Shown: piece by piece, positions 11,601 to 22,430 of the stretch | How positions within the stretch are numbered: the first letter of the stretch is position 1 | How the letters are laid out: each line of letters starts with the position of its first letter | Assembly (NCBI GenBank): GCA_003427395.1 | Contig: BFEA01000703.1 | Location: 107,049 to 145,715 of the forward strand | Source: Chara braunii | Lineage: Eukaryota; Streptophyta; Charophyceae; Charales; Characeae | Length of the DNA stretch: 38,667 bases | Direction of reading: 5' to 3' | The notes under the pieces: model-generated | Told to the model about the DNA's origin: nothing | The model's input: only the letters and a program-made list of their open reading frames with translations | Databases searched by the model: none | Made by a program: the position numbers and the translations under genes

Positions 11601-11790
11601 TCACCCTTAGACTTAGCTTTCTTAGCCCATGAACTTCGTCAGGCAATGAGTTCGCATCCAAGTTCATCAAGGGAATCACCCAATGAGACAAAACACAAAA
11701 CCTTTTCACAGTGATTTGGGTGATGGCCCTAAGAAAAATACTCCTCTGCCAAAGAGTTCTTTGGCGCCTTACCTTTGTCTAAACCCGCCT
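8644..11790 (-). pseudogene. Ty3/gypsy pol of the mosaic element, decayed
   Basis: Minus-strand fragments in several frames give the gypsy pol order. Protease around 11570-11200 has a catalytic motif reading Asp-Leu-Gly (11540-11548). Then come the start of RT, RNase H ending in a GKSNVVVDALSRY-like motif near 10170-10130, integrase with zinc-finger end CxxC-type YLVCQRNK (about 9850-9825), IDFTSLTKS with its Asp kept near 9748, VSDRD, and HSETNGQTEQ. A degenerate chromodomain-like tail ends at 8644. The RT core is missing: near 10845 the reading jumps from SSPY to the segment after the YxDD motif, about 450 bp shorter than the paralogous element. An inverted-repeat insertion replaces part of integrase at 9168-9372. 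Many stops; not functional. Confidence 0.8.
9168..9372. mobile_element. Inverted-repeat insertion in integrase
   Basis: A 40-bp box containing 'gagtgcttataacaata' and 'gttcacacgtta' occurs directly at 9168 and 9243 (75-bp offset) and inverted at 9333-9372. The paralogous integrase at 19385-19575 has coding sequence at this place instead (the NKSVHTVTGRTPNA region). So the structure is foreign to pol and was accompanied by loss of about 190 bp. It could be a small foldback or MITE remnant. Confidence 0.65.
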
Positions 11791-13894
11791 GCCATTAGGG
11801 CGTTGCAATGTGGCTTTGACAAGGAACCAGATTGGGGGAGAGGCAGCCATTGGAAGTCCTCCGGCGTCAATGGGTCCAGGTCCTCAAGTCTAGACCATAC
11901 CGACGAGTCCCCAAGTAGTGTCGGCGAGGATGCTGGTTCGCTTGGCGATGATGATGAAGCCGCGCACGCATATAACTCTCGCACGTGGAGAGGTTGGTCC
12001 AACGGAGGGACCAACTGGACAACATAGTCTTCGTACTTTCTTGAAGACTTGTGACATACGTATGTTCCCCGGACGTGGAGGAGGTTGCTAGCAAGGCAAC
12101 CATGTCCGACAAAGTTGGAAGTGGAGTCCCCTCACTTCCCGCGGAGATCAGTTTCCCGAGCTTTGTCGTGGGTGGACGTCTTCTTTGCCTTTGTCGGGGC
12201 ATTGCGACGTCGTGTGCTTGGTGCTCTTGCACCAATAGCATCAGTTCCACTTCTGGCGGAGCTTGCATTGCTCCTCCGTGAGGCGGAATTTCTTCCACGA
12301 CTCATTCAGCTGTCTGACTTCCGTTGTTGACGCGGATTTCGCCTTTTTCTTCTTGTTGTTGTGTCGTGGCGGAAGGGCGTTGGCTTCGTCTCCTTCACTA
12401 GACTCGTGAGTCAGCGCCTGGTCGTCATCTTATCCATCGAATTGAACAGCAGCGAAGGGCTGCGTCCGCAGGCCTTTTGCCCTTCTCCACAAAATTCGGT
12501 TGGGTTCGCCGCTCGTTGGTGGCCCACCAATTTGATTGGATTACTTTGCGTGCTTTGTCCACAATTTGGTCAGAGTCTGTGTACAAGTTGCGCTCCCCAA
12601 GGAAGAATTCGCGACGAAGGTGCACGAACGGTATATCCAGATTTGGGATCGTCACAAGTTTCTGCCACTCGGTTAGCCATTCGCGTGTTCGCTGGCTGCC
12701 TTGGTGCATGGTGAAGATCCGGTTCGCGCCTTTGCCTTGAGCGTCGTCGACAATGAAATGTTTCCTCCACTCCTCGGTCATGGCCTCCCAAGTGATCTTG
12801 GTGTAGAGTTTGGCGACTTCGACGCCTTCGGTTTGTGCCAGGTGGTTGAGTCACACTTGGCTGGCACCGGTGCTGCAAAGGTAAAGACCTGAGATCTTCG
12901 ATTCTGGCCGGACCAAGTGACTGGAAAGCTCGTTGGCGAAACCTTGCCACCAACTTATGGGGTCCGCCTTGTTGTAGTCATCGAACTTTTTGATGCTGAA
13001 CTTCGGCATCTTGTACTGTTTGGATGTCATGCTGTTGCAGGTCCCGGTTGGTTGTTGCTGCAGCTGACGCAGGTCAGGTTGTAGAGCGGCCATTTGTTGG
13101 CCGATGGTCGATGGCCGCTGGAAGCTGTTCAGATTTCCGACGAGCGCTACCAGGTGATCCATTCGTTCCTCCAGCTCGCGAATAGATGGATCAATGCTTG
13201 AGGATGCCATGTGCCTGTGCGGCACGTCATCCCGCTCCAGTTCGTCAAGGCGGGCATGGAGACTCTTGAGAGTCTCCGCATAATCGGAAATGATATGTGC
13301 GTGTCGAGCCAACTCCACTTGTTGCCAGTTACAAGTGAGGATGACTTGGTGCATGATGTTGGCGAGGCCTGACTTGGTTCGTTCCTCCGCAGTTGGTTCC
13401 GCGTGCGCTTCTGCCGGGTCAAAATTCCATTCTTGGAGTGCGGCGGTATGAGCGGCTACCTGCTGCATGAGGACGGATGCGGCATCTCGACGGAGCGGTT
13501 TCCTGCTTCAGCGTGCTGCCGGTGCGGTTGCTCCACGTCGCGGGCAATGGCGCTGAGGCGTGCGGCTTCGGCTGGCGCCTCGCGTCGTTGTTCCTCTTGT
13601 ACTTGCTGCATGTAGGTGGACAGGCGGGCCTTGAAGGCCGTCATTGTCTCACCTTGTTGCCGGACTGGCGCAGCGTCGAGGGCTCCCGCAGGGGTCGCAG
13701 TGGGAACTACCTGCTGGACCTGTGGGACCAGGGGGTTCGCGCTGCACACCTCGTGTGGACTGCCGGATGCAGCATTTGTCCATCATGGGGTTGCCCTCTG
13801 CCTCCATTGCAGAGGGGAGGGGCAGGGGTAGCTGCTGCTCTGCTGTGGCTGCACGCCCTTCACGTTCTGCGATGCGTTTGCTGCGTCGGAGCAT
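11790..13894 (-). pseudogene. Gag of a second LTR-retrotransposon family, frameshifted
   Basis: The minus-strand ATG at 13894 opens MLRRSKRIAEREGR. After a shift the frame continues in Gln/Ala-rich coiled-coil-like text, then QYKMPKFSIKKFDDYNKADP and WWQGFANEL (about 13030-12920). A capsid-like stretch follows, with TKITWEAMTEEWRKHF (about 12810-12760) and LREWLTEW-like text. Near 12240-12196 a CCHC knuckle is visible (C-YW-C-KSTK-H-TTSQ-C), directly preceded by a TGA that replaces a likely Trp codon. This gag shares nothing obvious with the gag at 22431-24200, although the neighbouring pol pieces are alike. Similarity to the other element's pol stops near 11790. It is non-functional because of shifts and stops. 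Confidence 0.7.
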
Positions 13895-13929
13895 AAGCTG
13901 CAGTTAACTGTGCTGTGTCGGCTGACCTG

Positions 13930-14092
13930 ACACTGGTTGACGTGGCCCTGCTGCTGATGTGGCACTTGCTGTCATGGCAGTTGCTGACATGGCACTTGCT
14001 GACGTGGCACTTGCTGACGTGGCACTTGCTGTCGTGGCACTTGTTGACGTGTCACTTGCTGACGTGTCACTTGCTGACGTGGCAATGCCGTA
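13930..14092. repeat. 15-bp tandem array of TTGCTGACGTGGCAC
   Basis: About nine imperfect units (TTGCTGACGTGGCAC and variants with GTCATGG, GACATGG, GACGTGT) lie in the untranslated leader just before gag. Reverse-complemented, the unit reads GTGCCACGTCAGCAA. This is the same motif scattered in the leader of the other element (24600-25110) and in the LTRs. The ACGT core resembles plant bZIP sites; regulation is an inference. Confidence 0.8.
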
Positions 14093-14172
14093 GTACCAAG
14101 AGGGGTGGGAAGAAACACGCAGACAGGCAAACAACCGGACTGCAATTTACAATCCCGAGTACTAATCAACAA

Positions 14173-14218
14173 AAAAAAATGAAAAAGAAAAAGATCTCTT
14201 TTTTTTTTTTTTTTTTTG
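14173..14218. repeat. A-rich then T-rich homopolymer pair
   Basis: An A-rich stretch (about 14170-14192) is followed by a 19-T run (about 14199-14217) in the leader region of the mosaic element. No function is apparent. Confidence 0.6.
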
Positions 14219-14554
14219 AAATCTGTCGATTTGAAAATTAGGAAGGCATCTATTAGATAACGAGCAGTAAAGAAAGAGGTAAATTCGGATTTTGACAAAC
14301 GTTTGTCAATCTGCAAAAAAAAACAAATCTCACTCGTTAACAGAATTAGGAAACGAATCGCAACATTTCCGGAGAAGAATTTCTGGGAATTATGCCGATG
14401 TTCAGAAAACGGAATTTGTAAATCTGTCGCCCAGAGAGAAAAAATTTCGGAATAACTCAATAAAAAATCACGATTTGTGAACAACGAGATCTGAAATAAC
14501 GTAATTCCTAGCAACTAACCCTAGGTCCGTGTAGACACAATTCCCACAGAAGTC

Positions 14555-14725
14555 GCGGAATGGTCGGAATTTTTGGAATTTCCGGAATTCACGGAATGCC
14601 AAAATTCGCGGAATTCGCAGATTCGTGGAATGCCGAAATTTTCGGGATTTCAAAATTCACGGAATTCACGGATTTTGCGGGATGCCAAAACTTTTGGAAA
14701 TCCGAGATTCGCGGATTTGCACGTG
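14555..14725. repeat. GGAATTC/GCGGAATGCC minisatellite
   Basis: Irregular repeats of about 25-45 bp built from 'ggaattc(a/g)cgga' and 'atgccaaaa' fill the leader between PBS and gag. Repetitive Asn/Ser/Arg/Phe open frames over it are artefacts. Confidence 0.75.
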
Positions 14726-15003
14726 CCGAAAGTTCGAGCTTCGGAATTAGTAACCTACACAACAAAAAGAAAACGAAAGAAAAAAAGAATTCGCAAAACT
14801 TTACTCCGTTAATTAGTTGTTAATCTTGATTAGGGTTAGAACGCTAATCGCGGATTAGCGCTAATTAGTGCTAATCGAGGCGACAACTTCAGCAGAACAT
14901 AAAAACTTTTTTGCAGAAATTTGACGAATCCCTACTTCATTGATCAATCAATCAATCAATCAAGTTGGTTTCTTGATTGAGCAGATCCTCTTTCGAGAGG
15001 TCT
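14726..15003. other. Retroelement leader, non-coding
   Basis: A-rich text with a 'gctaatcgcggattagcgctaa' self-complementary cluster near 14850-14882 and an (ATCA)n tract at about 14938-14962. It lies between PBS and the gag start on the minus strand. Confidence 0.5.
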
Positions 15004-15015
15004 GCTCCGATACCA
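15004..15015 (-). promoter_or_regulatory. Primer binding site (initiator tRNA-Met type)
   Basis: On the minus strand it reads TGGTATCGGAGC, three bases inside the LTR end. Plant initiator tRNA-Met PBSs read TGGTATCAGAGC, so there is one difference. The identical 12-mer sits in the same place at 25249-25260, which supports it as the real primer site. Confidence 0.85.
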
Positions 15016-15360
15016 AACTGTCGCATACCAAGATGGTACAGACCAGAACCAAGAGCCGACCTCTCACAGATAGAGCAAGATAGCACAACGAAAGATTGAA
15101 ATACAAATGATCAGACCCAATCAATGTCGAAATGCGGACTGAACATACATCATCATCATCACACGGTGTGAATGGCCTGGCGCCGCACACCAGGACGAAG
15201 GTGACAGGCCTAACTCGTACACATATGAGGAGGAGGGGGAAAAGACGAAGAAGAAGGGGGAAGAGATGAGAATGTAGTCAACCCAAGTGTCGCTGATATC
15301 AATCCCAAGTAGTCCCCCCAACGTCTCTGTCCAATGTCGAGTCTGAATCCCAAGTGTCGT

Positions 15361-15363
<3 letters not shown>

Positions 15364-15425
<62 letters not shown>

Positions 15426-15505
15426 NNNNNNNNNNNNNNNNNNNNNNNNNNNNNNNNNNNNNNNNNNNNNNNNNNNNNNNNNNNNNNNNNNNNNNNNNNN
15501 NNNNN

Positions 15506-15595
<90 letters not shown>
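15364..15595. repeat. (CT)n microsatellite spanning an assembly gap
   Basis: CT units run on both sides of 80 N bases (15426-15505). The true length is unknown. Arg/Glu and Leu/Ser repeat frames are artefacts. Confidence 0.95.
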
Positions 15596-15597
<2 letters not shown>

Positions 15598-15852
15598 CAG
15601 GTACTGACATGCGAAAGGTGGTGCCTTGATGCAGGTGCGGATGTGCCGAAGACGAAGCTGGAGCGATGGCCACGTAGGTAAGTCTCAGGTAAGTCCTCTG
15701 GCCACCATCACCATCTCTCCCTCCCTGCGCTACTCTATTAGCGCCTAGCGCTGGAAGACTAGTCCTATCGTCGACTACTACTACACTGTCGTCGTCTGAA
15801 GTATGCCTCACCTCAATCCTCTACTGAATGTCGTGACTGAGGCCGGACCCAA

Positions 15853-15862
15853 CTATATATAG
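15853..15862 (-). promoter_or_regulatory. TATA-like box of family-2 LTR
   Basis: The palindromic CTATATATAG lies in a GC-rich setting inside the 5' LTR. It is a plausible core promoter for minus-strand transcription of the element, starting roughly 30 bases downstream. The position is inferred only from the motif. Confidence 0.45.
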
Positions 15863-16159
15863 CGCTGGGTCGGCCTCAGCTGCTGAGTCCTGGCGCTCAA
15901 ACTGAGGCTGGGCCTCCAGCGCCTACTGAAACGACGCGGTCTCAAAATCAGGGTCTGGCGCCAAAACGTGCACCAGGGCATGTAACCAAAACGAGGCCTA
16001 CAGGGCCTCTAACTGGTTTTCGTCCTACTCAGGCCTAAAAACCGGCCTACCGACCCTGCGGACCCTACTGAGGGTCGAAACAACACAAATCGGCCTCTAT
16101 GGACCCCTAGCCTACCTGGTCGGGCCCTGCTGGGCCTGTGTGGAACTGAGTATGCCACA

Positions 16160-16536
16160 GAAATTGAAAGTCAATTCTTTTTATTTGTTTGGTTTTAGCC
16201 CTATATATATATATATATCTTTTTTAATTTTAGACTGATCCTAGATGCTTGTCTGTTGAAAAAGCATTCGCGTGTGGAAAATTTGGTCACGTGGATCTTA
16301 TATTTTGTGTAAATTTGTTGGTTACTATGCAAGTTTATAACGGAAAATATTTTGTTGGTTAGTGGGATTTCAAACTCGTACACTTCATTTTTTGAGTTTT
16401 TATTACCTCACGGTGTACTTAATGAATGAGCATACAGATTGCAGCTGGGGTATCCCCCCAGCGGACTGATTGGACTGTTCTGAATAGGCACACGGCCTGT
16501 GGGGTCAGGCCAACGACCTGGTCCCATAGGCCGAAC
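16160..16536. other. AT-rich unique flank with (AT)n
   Basis: DNA between two LTRs. It has an (AT)n run at about 16203-16218 and a hairpin GCTGGGG-tat-cc-CCCCAGC around 16444-16462. No gene is seen. Confidence 0.55.
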
Positions 16537-17800
16537 TGTAATGAACCCAGTGTTATGATCCTGGTTGTTTGTTGTCAGAAGACCAACACTCGCTCACATA
16601 GACTTCCAAGTATGCCCATACATACACAGAAGGAAGGGGAGAGGATGGGAGTATCACACCGCACAGGGAGATAGAAACACAGCGGAAGACTTAGCCATGC
16701 AATATGACAGAGTACACTGAAAGTGCAATTCAATCCACAAAATCCTCACAACCAGTCACAAAGGAAAGCCAAGTAGATCACATCCAGAAAACAATGAAGC
16801 AAAGATAGTTCACACACAGTATCGACACTATTTATTAAACTCAGAGTCTCAATTTGTCAGAATAACCCCAGAACTGTGATGCGCTGCTCAAAAATGAGCA
16901 GCGCTTCTTTCCCCAACCCTGAGTAACCGGTATCACTACCCCTGAGCCCCTGAAACAACCAGTGCCACCCAGATACCGTCTCCAGAGGGAAGCGCCACCT
17001 TGAAACAGGCCTCTGAGGCCAAGCGCCTCTCAGAGGATGAAGAAGAAGACCAGCGCCACAATCTCTGATGATGATGTAGTGCCAGAAGACTTCCTGGATG
17101 GAAATCTGTAGCAGCGCCACCTCTCCTGACAAAGATGATCTCTGAGGATGAAAGCTGCAGCTATGGCTGCAGCGCCACACACCCTAACACCCTACTCCTG
17201 AGGAGGGTTCAGCAGGGCACCAACTTCTCTTGCCTCCAGCAGACTTCAGTTAGCCCGGACCTCTGAACAGCCCCGTGTGCTGTTAGAGAACAACGTAGGT
17301 CCCAACTCTGGCCGACGCTTGGAAGGTCTGGCTATGTCTGTCTTCTCCAACGCTGAATCTGTACCACCACTAGTTCACGAGTTGCGCAGCTGTGATGTAC
17401 ACGGTACCAACTGCCAAAAGCCTTGAACAGTTTCTCCTAGACCTATTCATAGTCTACCTCAGCCTAGACACGACCTAGACCGGACTGACGGAACTGACCG
17501 GTACCGTTTCAGTTCGGCCTCTAGGGCCTCCCCCTACCCGGCTATAGGCTATAGGACCGTCTAGAAGCATAGGTCCGTAGGCCCTTCTGTCCTAGTGGTA
17601 GCCCGGGTCTGGTAGCTGTAGGAAATTCGAGTTAGTACGGGCCTGAAATTCTATGAATTTACAGATCTGCCCGTCGCGAATTTCCCTCCCAGTCAAATCT
17701 CTTGGTTAGCCCTCAGCCAAACAAAATAGCGAATCCATCCTACCTATGTTACAGCCTCGGGTCGACGGGTCGCAGGTTGCAGAATCAGCAAGTCATTGCA
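16537..17800. mobile_element. Probable solo LTR
   Basis: It begins TGTAATGAACCCAG and ends AGTCATTGCA, so the ends are TG..CA with inverted TG(T/C)AATGA. The first 13 bases equal those of the LTR at 25264 (TGTAATGAACCCA), but the body differs. No PBS, gag or pol belongs to it, so a solo LTR is the simple reading. It directly abuts the LTR of the next element, which lacks its own first 9-10 bases. GGCCT-rich text at 17510-17610 recalls other LTRs here. Confidence 0.5.
16881..16904. repeat. Perfect 10-bp hairpin in solo LTR
   Basis: GCGCTGCTCA, loop AAAA, TGAGCAGCGC. A perfect 10-bp stem with a four-base loop; it may be an RNA structure in the LTR transcript. Confidence 0.85.
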
Positions 17801-18845
17801 CCAGTCTGTAAGATACTCGCCAGATGTCGAAATACGAAGTAACTCAACTCTGAACAATGTCCCCAATAATCATGAATGTGATCTCCGATACGATATCTCG
17901 TTTCCAGTAGACGAAGAGAGTGGAGGGGGAATAGACAGAGTAGAAGGTGGAAAAGAAAGTAATCATCAATGACCACACAGAGAGTAGCCCAACATTCCCC
18001 ACTCCTTCTTCGGGCTTCCTCTCGCCTCCACGTCAACAAAACAGTATCCAGTAATGAGCCTGACAAATCCTGATCACATCGAAGTGCCACGTGGCACAGT
18101 CCTCTCGTGAAGACGTTGGAGACAGTCAACAGCGCACAATATCGACATCAACCTCAGGTAAGTCTCCCGATCCTCCTCAATCATCCACAGATCCCGATCT
18201 CCCTCCTTGTCGCGTCCAGTCACCCAATGTAGACAGCGTGGCCAATGCCACATCAGCGATGAAGACAGGTGGCATGCGCCACATCAGCAATGGAGACAAG
18301 TGGCATGCGCCACATCAGCAAAGGCTGGCGCTCAACAGAGAAGGCGCCAGCATGCTGCCTCAGTCTCGTGTCGCCGTCCACAGTGCCAGCGCACAGCCAG
18401 CGTCCAGCCATCGTCAAGCCAACCTGTAGCTAGCGAATCCAGTGTCAAGGTAGCATAGCAAGACTGCATGTTGACCCCTTGGAGGCAGGGTCTTATGTAG
18501 TGATTGACCGAGTTGACCTGCCTCAGGTCTCCATCCCACGGTGGCCCAAATTGACTCACAACCGATGGCCTAGATTGCGTACAGTTGCAGACTTTCACTT
18601 GGTCTTGATGTTGTCTTAGTACCTGCATACAAACAAGTGTGTGTGTTTGACCGGGGGCCTGGGATGGGTACATACAAACTTTGACTCTTGGCCCGCTGGG
18701 CAGTTGACCAAAGTCAACTGTCAGGCGCACAGGCCCTGCGGCAACAAGGGGATTTCCCCCCCCTGGCCTTTGTGGCCTCAGGCCGAGGTTGCGGCCTGCG
18801 TGTGGCCTGAGGGCCACTTCGAGGCATATCAAGCGGGGTATTGCA
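17791..18845 (-). mobile_element. 3' LTR of full-length Ty3/gypsy element
   Basis: The block aligns with 25264-26322 throughout and is about 95 percent identical over the first roughly 390 bases by eye. Both end GGGTATTGCA, after which the sequences diverge. The left end is damaged: AGTCATTGCACCAG stands where the partner has TGTAATGAACCCAT. A 31-bp unit starting GTGGCATGCGCCAC is present twice here and three times in the partner LTR. It also holds the palindrome GTGCCACGTGGCAC. Confidence 0.9.
18084..18097. promoter_or_regulatory. G-box palindrome in LTR
   Basis: GTGCCACGTGGCAC is a perfect 14-bp palindrome with a CACGTG core, the classic plant bZIP/bHLH target. The same palindrome is kept in the partner LTR at 25557-25570. 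A role in element transcription is inferred. Confidence 0.6.
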
Positions 18846-18886
18846 TTACTGTCGGCCCAAATTTCGAGTTCCATCGCAAAAATACA

Positions 18887-21800
18887 TTATCTTTCTCTTA
18901 GCCCGCATTCGTATGCAACAACAATATCAGGAGCAGTAGTTAGTAGTTTTTTCTTACTAAACCATCTAGCTTCAGATGGAGGTTGAGACTTGAACTTTAC
19001 CTTGTACTGCTTCTGCGGTCTTCCTCTCCCATTTGTAGAGAAGTAGCCATGTTCCAACATTTTCTCAACTTCATATCTTCCATTCATGGAGGGTGGGAAT
19101 ATAGATGACTTGTTAGGAAACTCATCTCCCTCTACATACGGTAACATGTTTAGATGCGCGGAAGACATGATAGGTCTTTAGGTGTGGGGGTACATCAATC
19201 CGGTAGGAAGGTCCATCTGCATCCCCAATCACCTTGAGAACTTCCCAGGCTCCATAGTAGACAGACAACAGTTTCTGAGATACATTTTCTTCCAAGGAAA
19301 ATTCTTTATGCTTTACCCATACAAGGTCACCTTCCTGAAACTGTGATGCCCGACGATGTTTGTTGGCCTGCTCAATCATCTGCAGTTGGCTGTATATTTT
19401 CCTTGACCTTTTTTATATCTTCTTCATATAAAACCGCAAATTCATGAGTGCTTGGGGGTAACCTCTGAATCTGATCCCGGGTTAAAGCATTAATGGGACG
19501 TCGAGGTTTCCAACCTTTATGCAATGCATTAGGCGTTCTTCCTGTAACAGTATGCACACTTTTATTATATGCACTAACAATCTTAGGTAAGTTCTCATCC
19601 CAATCTATCTGATCAAGTCGTACATACATGCGCAAAAGTTGTTGGCATGTACGGTTCATCTGTTCAGTTTGGCCATTCGTTTCGGGATGTCTCCCTGATG
19701 TTATTGTCAACCTGGTGTCATGGACTTCCTTTCCATTTGCATTTGCATACCTGTGAACCTGACATCCTTATCAGAAATAATGGTTTTTAGGAACCCATAT
19801 TCCGATACCCATCGCTAGTTCAGTCTTAGCTTCAACAGACAAAGGAATAAACATAGCATATTTCGATAATCGATCTACAATGACCATTACCTGACTGTTG
19901 TCATTTCCGCTCTTAGTAAGACTCGTTAAGTTTATGGAGATAAACTCATCTGACTCACTTGGTATAGGTAGTGGTCTCAACAGTCCCAGAGGATTCTCAT
20001 GTGAGGGTTTGTTTCTCTGACAGACAAGACAAGTCCGCACATAGGTTAGTACATCCTATTTCATTCCTTCCCATTCAAAACGTTCTCTCACATCGGCATA
20101 CGTCTTATTAAAACCAAAGTGTCCCTCAACATCATGACATTCCCTCATGATTAAACTTTTGATCTGTTATTGGTGAGGAATACACTGTCTTTCTTCGGTT
20201 TTATCCAAAAAGAAGAGTAGACCATCAATCATTTGATACTTAGGGAATAGTTCAGGGTTTTTCTGTAGTGTCTCAATGATAGGACTCCAAATGAGATCGT
20301 TCACATAACCCTATCGTATTTGTTCTTTAAGTTCATTCCCAATATTGAGATAGGAGAGAATGGTACCAAAGAAATTTGCACGTATGGACAAGGCATCCGC
20401 AACAACATTAGACTTTCCTTAGATTGTTTTCAACTCAAAGTTTAAGGTATCAATGAAAGCAGACCATCCTACTAGCTTATCAGAGAGTCTCGGTTGAGTC
20501 TTTATCCACTTCAAAGTAGAATGATCTGAATAGACAGTGAAGTGTCTCTCTAACAAGTAGTGTTTCAAGGTGTCTAGTGCAACAACCAAGACATACAACT
20601 CCCTTTCGTAGGCGAAGTTGACTACTTTCTCTTACGGAAGTCCCGTAGACATAAACTCAACAGGTGTATATCCCTTACCATCATCTTGTTGTAGCACGAA
20701 CCCAATTCCATACTGACTTGCGTCAGTCGTGACAATGAAGGGGGGAGAAGGATCAACAATCTTTGAAACAAGATAGTGAGTCAGGACATGTTTCAACCGT
20801 TTGAATGAGGACTCACAATCTTTATCCCACAACCAAGGTATTTTTTTCTTCAATAGTCTTCTCATAGGCGCAACTATTAAGGATAAGTTCCTTACAAACT
20901 TCATGTAATAACTAGCGAGTCCGAGAAAAGGCCTTAACTCCATGACAGTCTTCGGTTGGGGTCAATCTCTGATTAATCTCTGATTGTTGTTATCTTCTTC
21001 TCTTCGACTCTCTCTTCGAGCGTTAGTCCCTCTTCGTTCACTATATGCCCTAATTATAGCACTTCAAGCTTAGCGAACTCAAAGGTTTAGGATTTAGCTT
21101 GAAGTTGTCCTTGCGCAACTTCTGCAGAAGCGTTCATAGGTGTTTCTCGTGATCCTCAAGTGTCTTGTTATACACGAGGATATTATCAAGATAGACGACT
21201 ACGAGATGATCTAGCCATTGACGGAATAGTTCATTCATAGACCTTTGGAAGGTAGCAGGAGTATTAGTCAACCCAAAGGGCATAACCACGAACTCATAGT
21301 GACCATACCTGGTTCGGAAGGTTGTCTTGTGTTGATCTTCAGGAGCCACCTCGATCTGGTGGCACCCTGACTTGAGATCAATCTTACTAAAATACCTGTA
21401 TCACTACAATTGGTCTAACAAGTCGTCAATGCGCGGAAGTGGTTCCGCGTTCTTGACAATAACGACATTCAACCCCCGATAATCAATGCATAATCTAAGT
21501 TCACCTTTCTTTTTGGGCACGAATAAAACAGGAGCACCATAAGGAGATGAGTTGGGGCAAATTTATCCTTTTTCGGTTAGTTCTTGCAATTATTTTATAA
21601 GTTCATCAAGTTCTCTAGGAGACATGCAATAGATGGGACACTTGGGAATCTTACTACTGTGAATGATCCCAATGGTGTCCTTGATAGCACGCTCGGTGAT
21701 TCCCGTTGGCTCCGTCTGCAAGTCCTTATACTCGCGGAGAATCTTCTCGATAGAAGGAGGATAGGATGAGGAACATTTACCTGCTCGTTTAAAGAGCACT

Positions 21801-22330
21801 ATCATCACATCCCGATCCAACTTCTTCTTTGAGACCATAGATTTAAAGGATGGATAACTCATGCAACAAAAAAACAGTGACGAGTAAGAGTTAGACTTGT
21901 GATACAATTTAATCACTTTTAGTTCGGATTTTTCGTCCTTTAGATTTAGAATCTTCTCTTTGAACTTGACTTCTAGGTCGGCTTCCTGATGCCAATCCAT
22001 TTCTAGAATCATGTCAAAAGGTAGGTTCTTTTCGATGAGGAAGGATATTTTATGTAAATTTTTTTTTCCTTCCTTAGTCCTGAAATAACATTTAACACGA
22101 TCGACATATTGAGAGACAGTGATCGTGCTCTTGTCACCCAACATGGACGTGATAGGTCTAGGTAAATCCCTTACCTTCATTCCCAGATGCAATTTACGAA
22201 TTGCCTTCTCTGAGGTGTAGGACCATGGCGATCCTGGGTCTAACAGAGCACCTACTCGCGTATGTGCAATATCCATATCTGCGATCATGAATTCACCATT
22301 AGACTTAGCTTTCTTAGCCCACAAACTCCT
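18887..22330 (-). pseudogene. Ty3/gypsy (chromovirus-type) pol, inactivated
   Basis: Minus-strand reading shows the whole chromovirus order. Protease at about 22290-21960 has the motif Leu-Leu-Asp-Pro-Gly-Ser (Asp near 22240) where an active enzyme has Asp-Thr/Ser-Gly. RT at about 21700-20950 keeps [14 protein letters not shown] and FGLTNTPATFQ, but its catalytic box reads Tyr-Leu-Asp-Asn (21193-21182) instead of YxDD. RNase H (20943-20300) has TTDASQYGIG. Integrase (about 20160-19385) has the CLVCQRNK zinc end, ISINLTSL where the first catalytic Asp is Asn (near 19931), ISDKD and HPETNGQTEQ. A C-terminal chromodomain (19075-18911) has YEVEKML, KQYKVKFK and ARWF. Stops and shifts occur, e.g. 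near 21590 and 19372. Together with gag it made the particle and reverse-transcribed and integrated the element. Confidence 0.92.
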
Positions 22331-22430
22331 AAGAGTTATGAGTTTGGTACCGAGTTCGTCAAGGGAATCGTCCAGGGAGACAAAACATAGAACAATATTA
22401 GGGTGTTCTGGACGACGGGCCGAAGAAGAG

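Larger units (their letters stand above)
15019..16159 (-). mobile_element. 5' LTR of mosaic element (family 2)
   Basis: It starts TGTCGCATAC and ends GTATGCCACA on the plus strand, giving 10-bp near-perfect terminal inverted repeats with TG..CA. The PBS lies three bases outside the start, so this is the 5' LTR of a minus-strand element. It holds a (CT)n tract with an 80-base assembly gap and a TATA-like box. Its sequence does not match the LTR at the other end (7542-8593), which is the main sign that the element is mosaic. The 5-bp flanks (before 7542 and after 16159) do not match as a target duplication. Confidence 0.8.

Noticed and set aside
13930-14092. Regular array resembling CRISPR repeats
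   Set aside because: The units are tandem with no unique spacers and lie in a eukaryotic retroelement leader.
15299-15811. Long Arg/Glu repeat open frame
   Set aside because: Translation of a (CT)n microsatellite across an 80-base gap.
17791-18129. Minus-strand 114-codon frame, repeated at 25279-25602
   Set aside because: It lies inside both LTRs, is conserved only because the LTRs are copies, and carries no recognisable domain.
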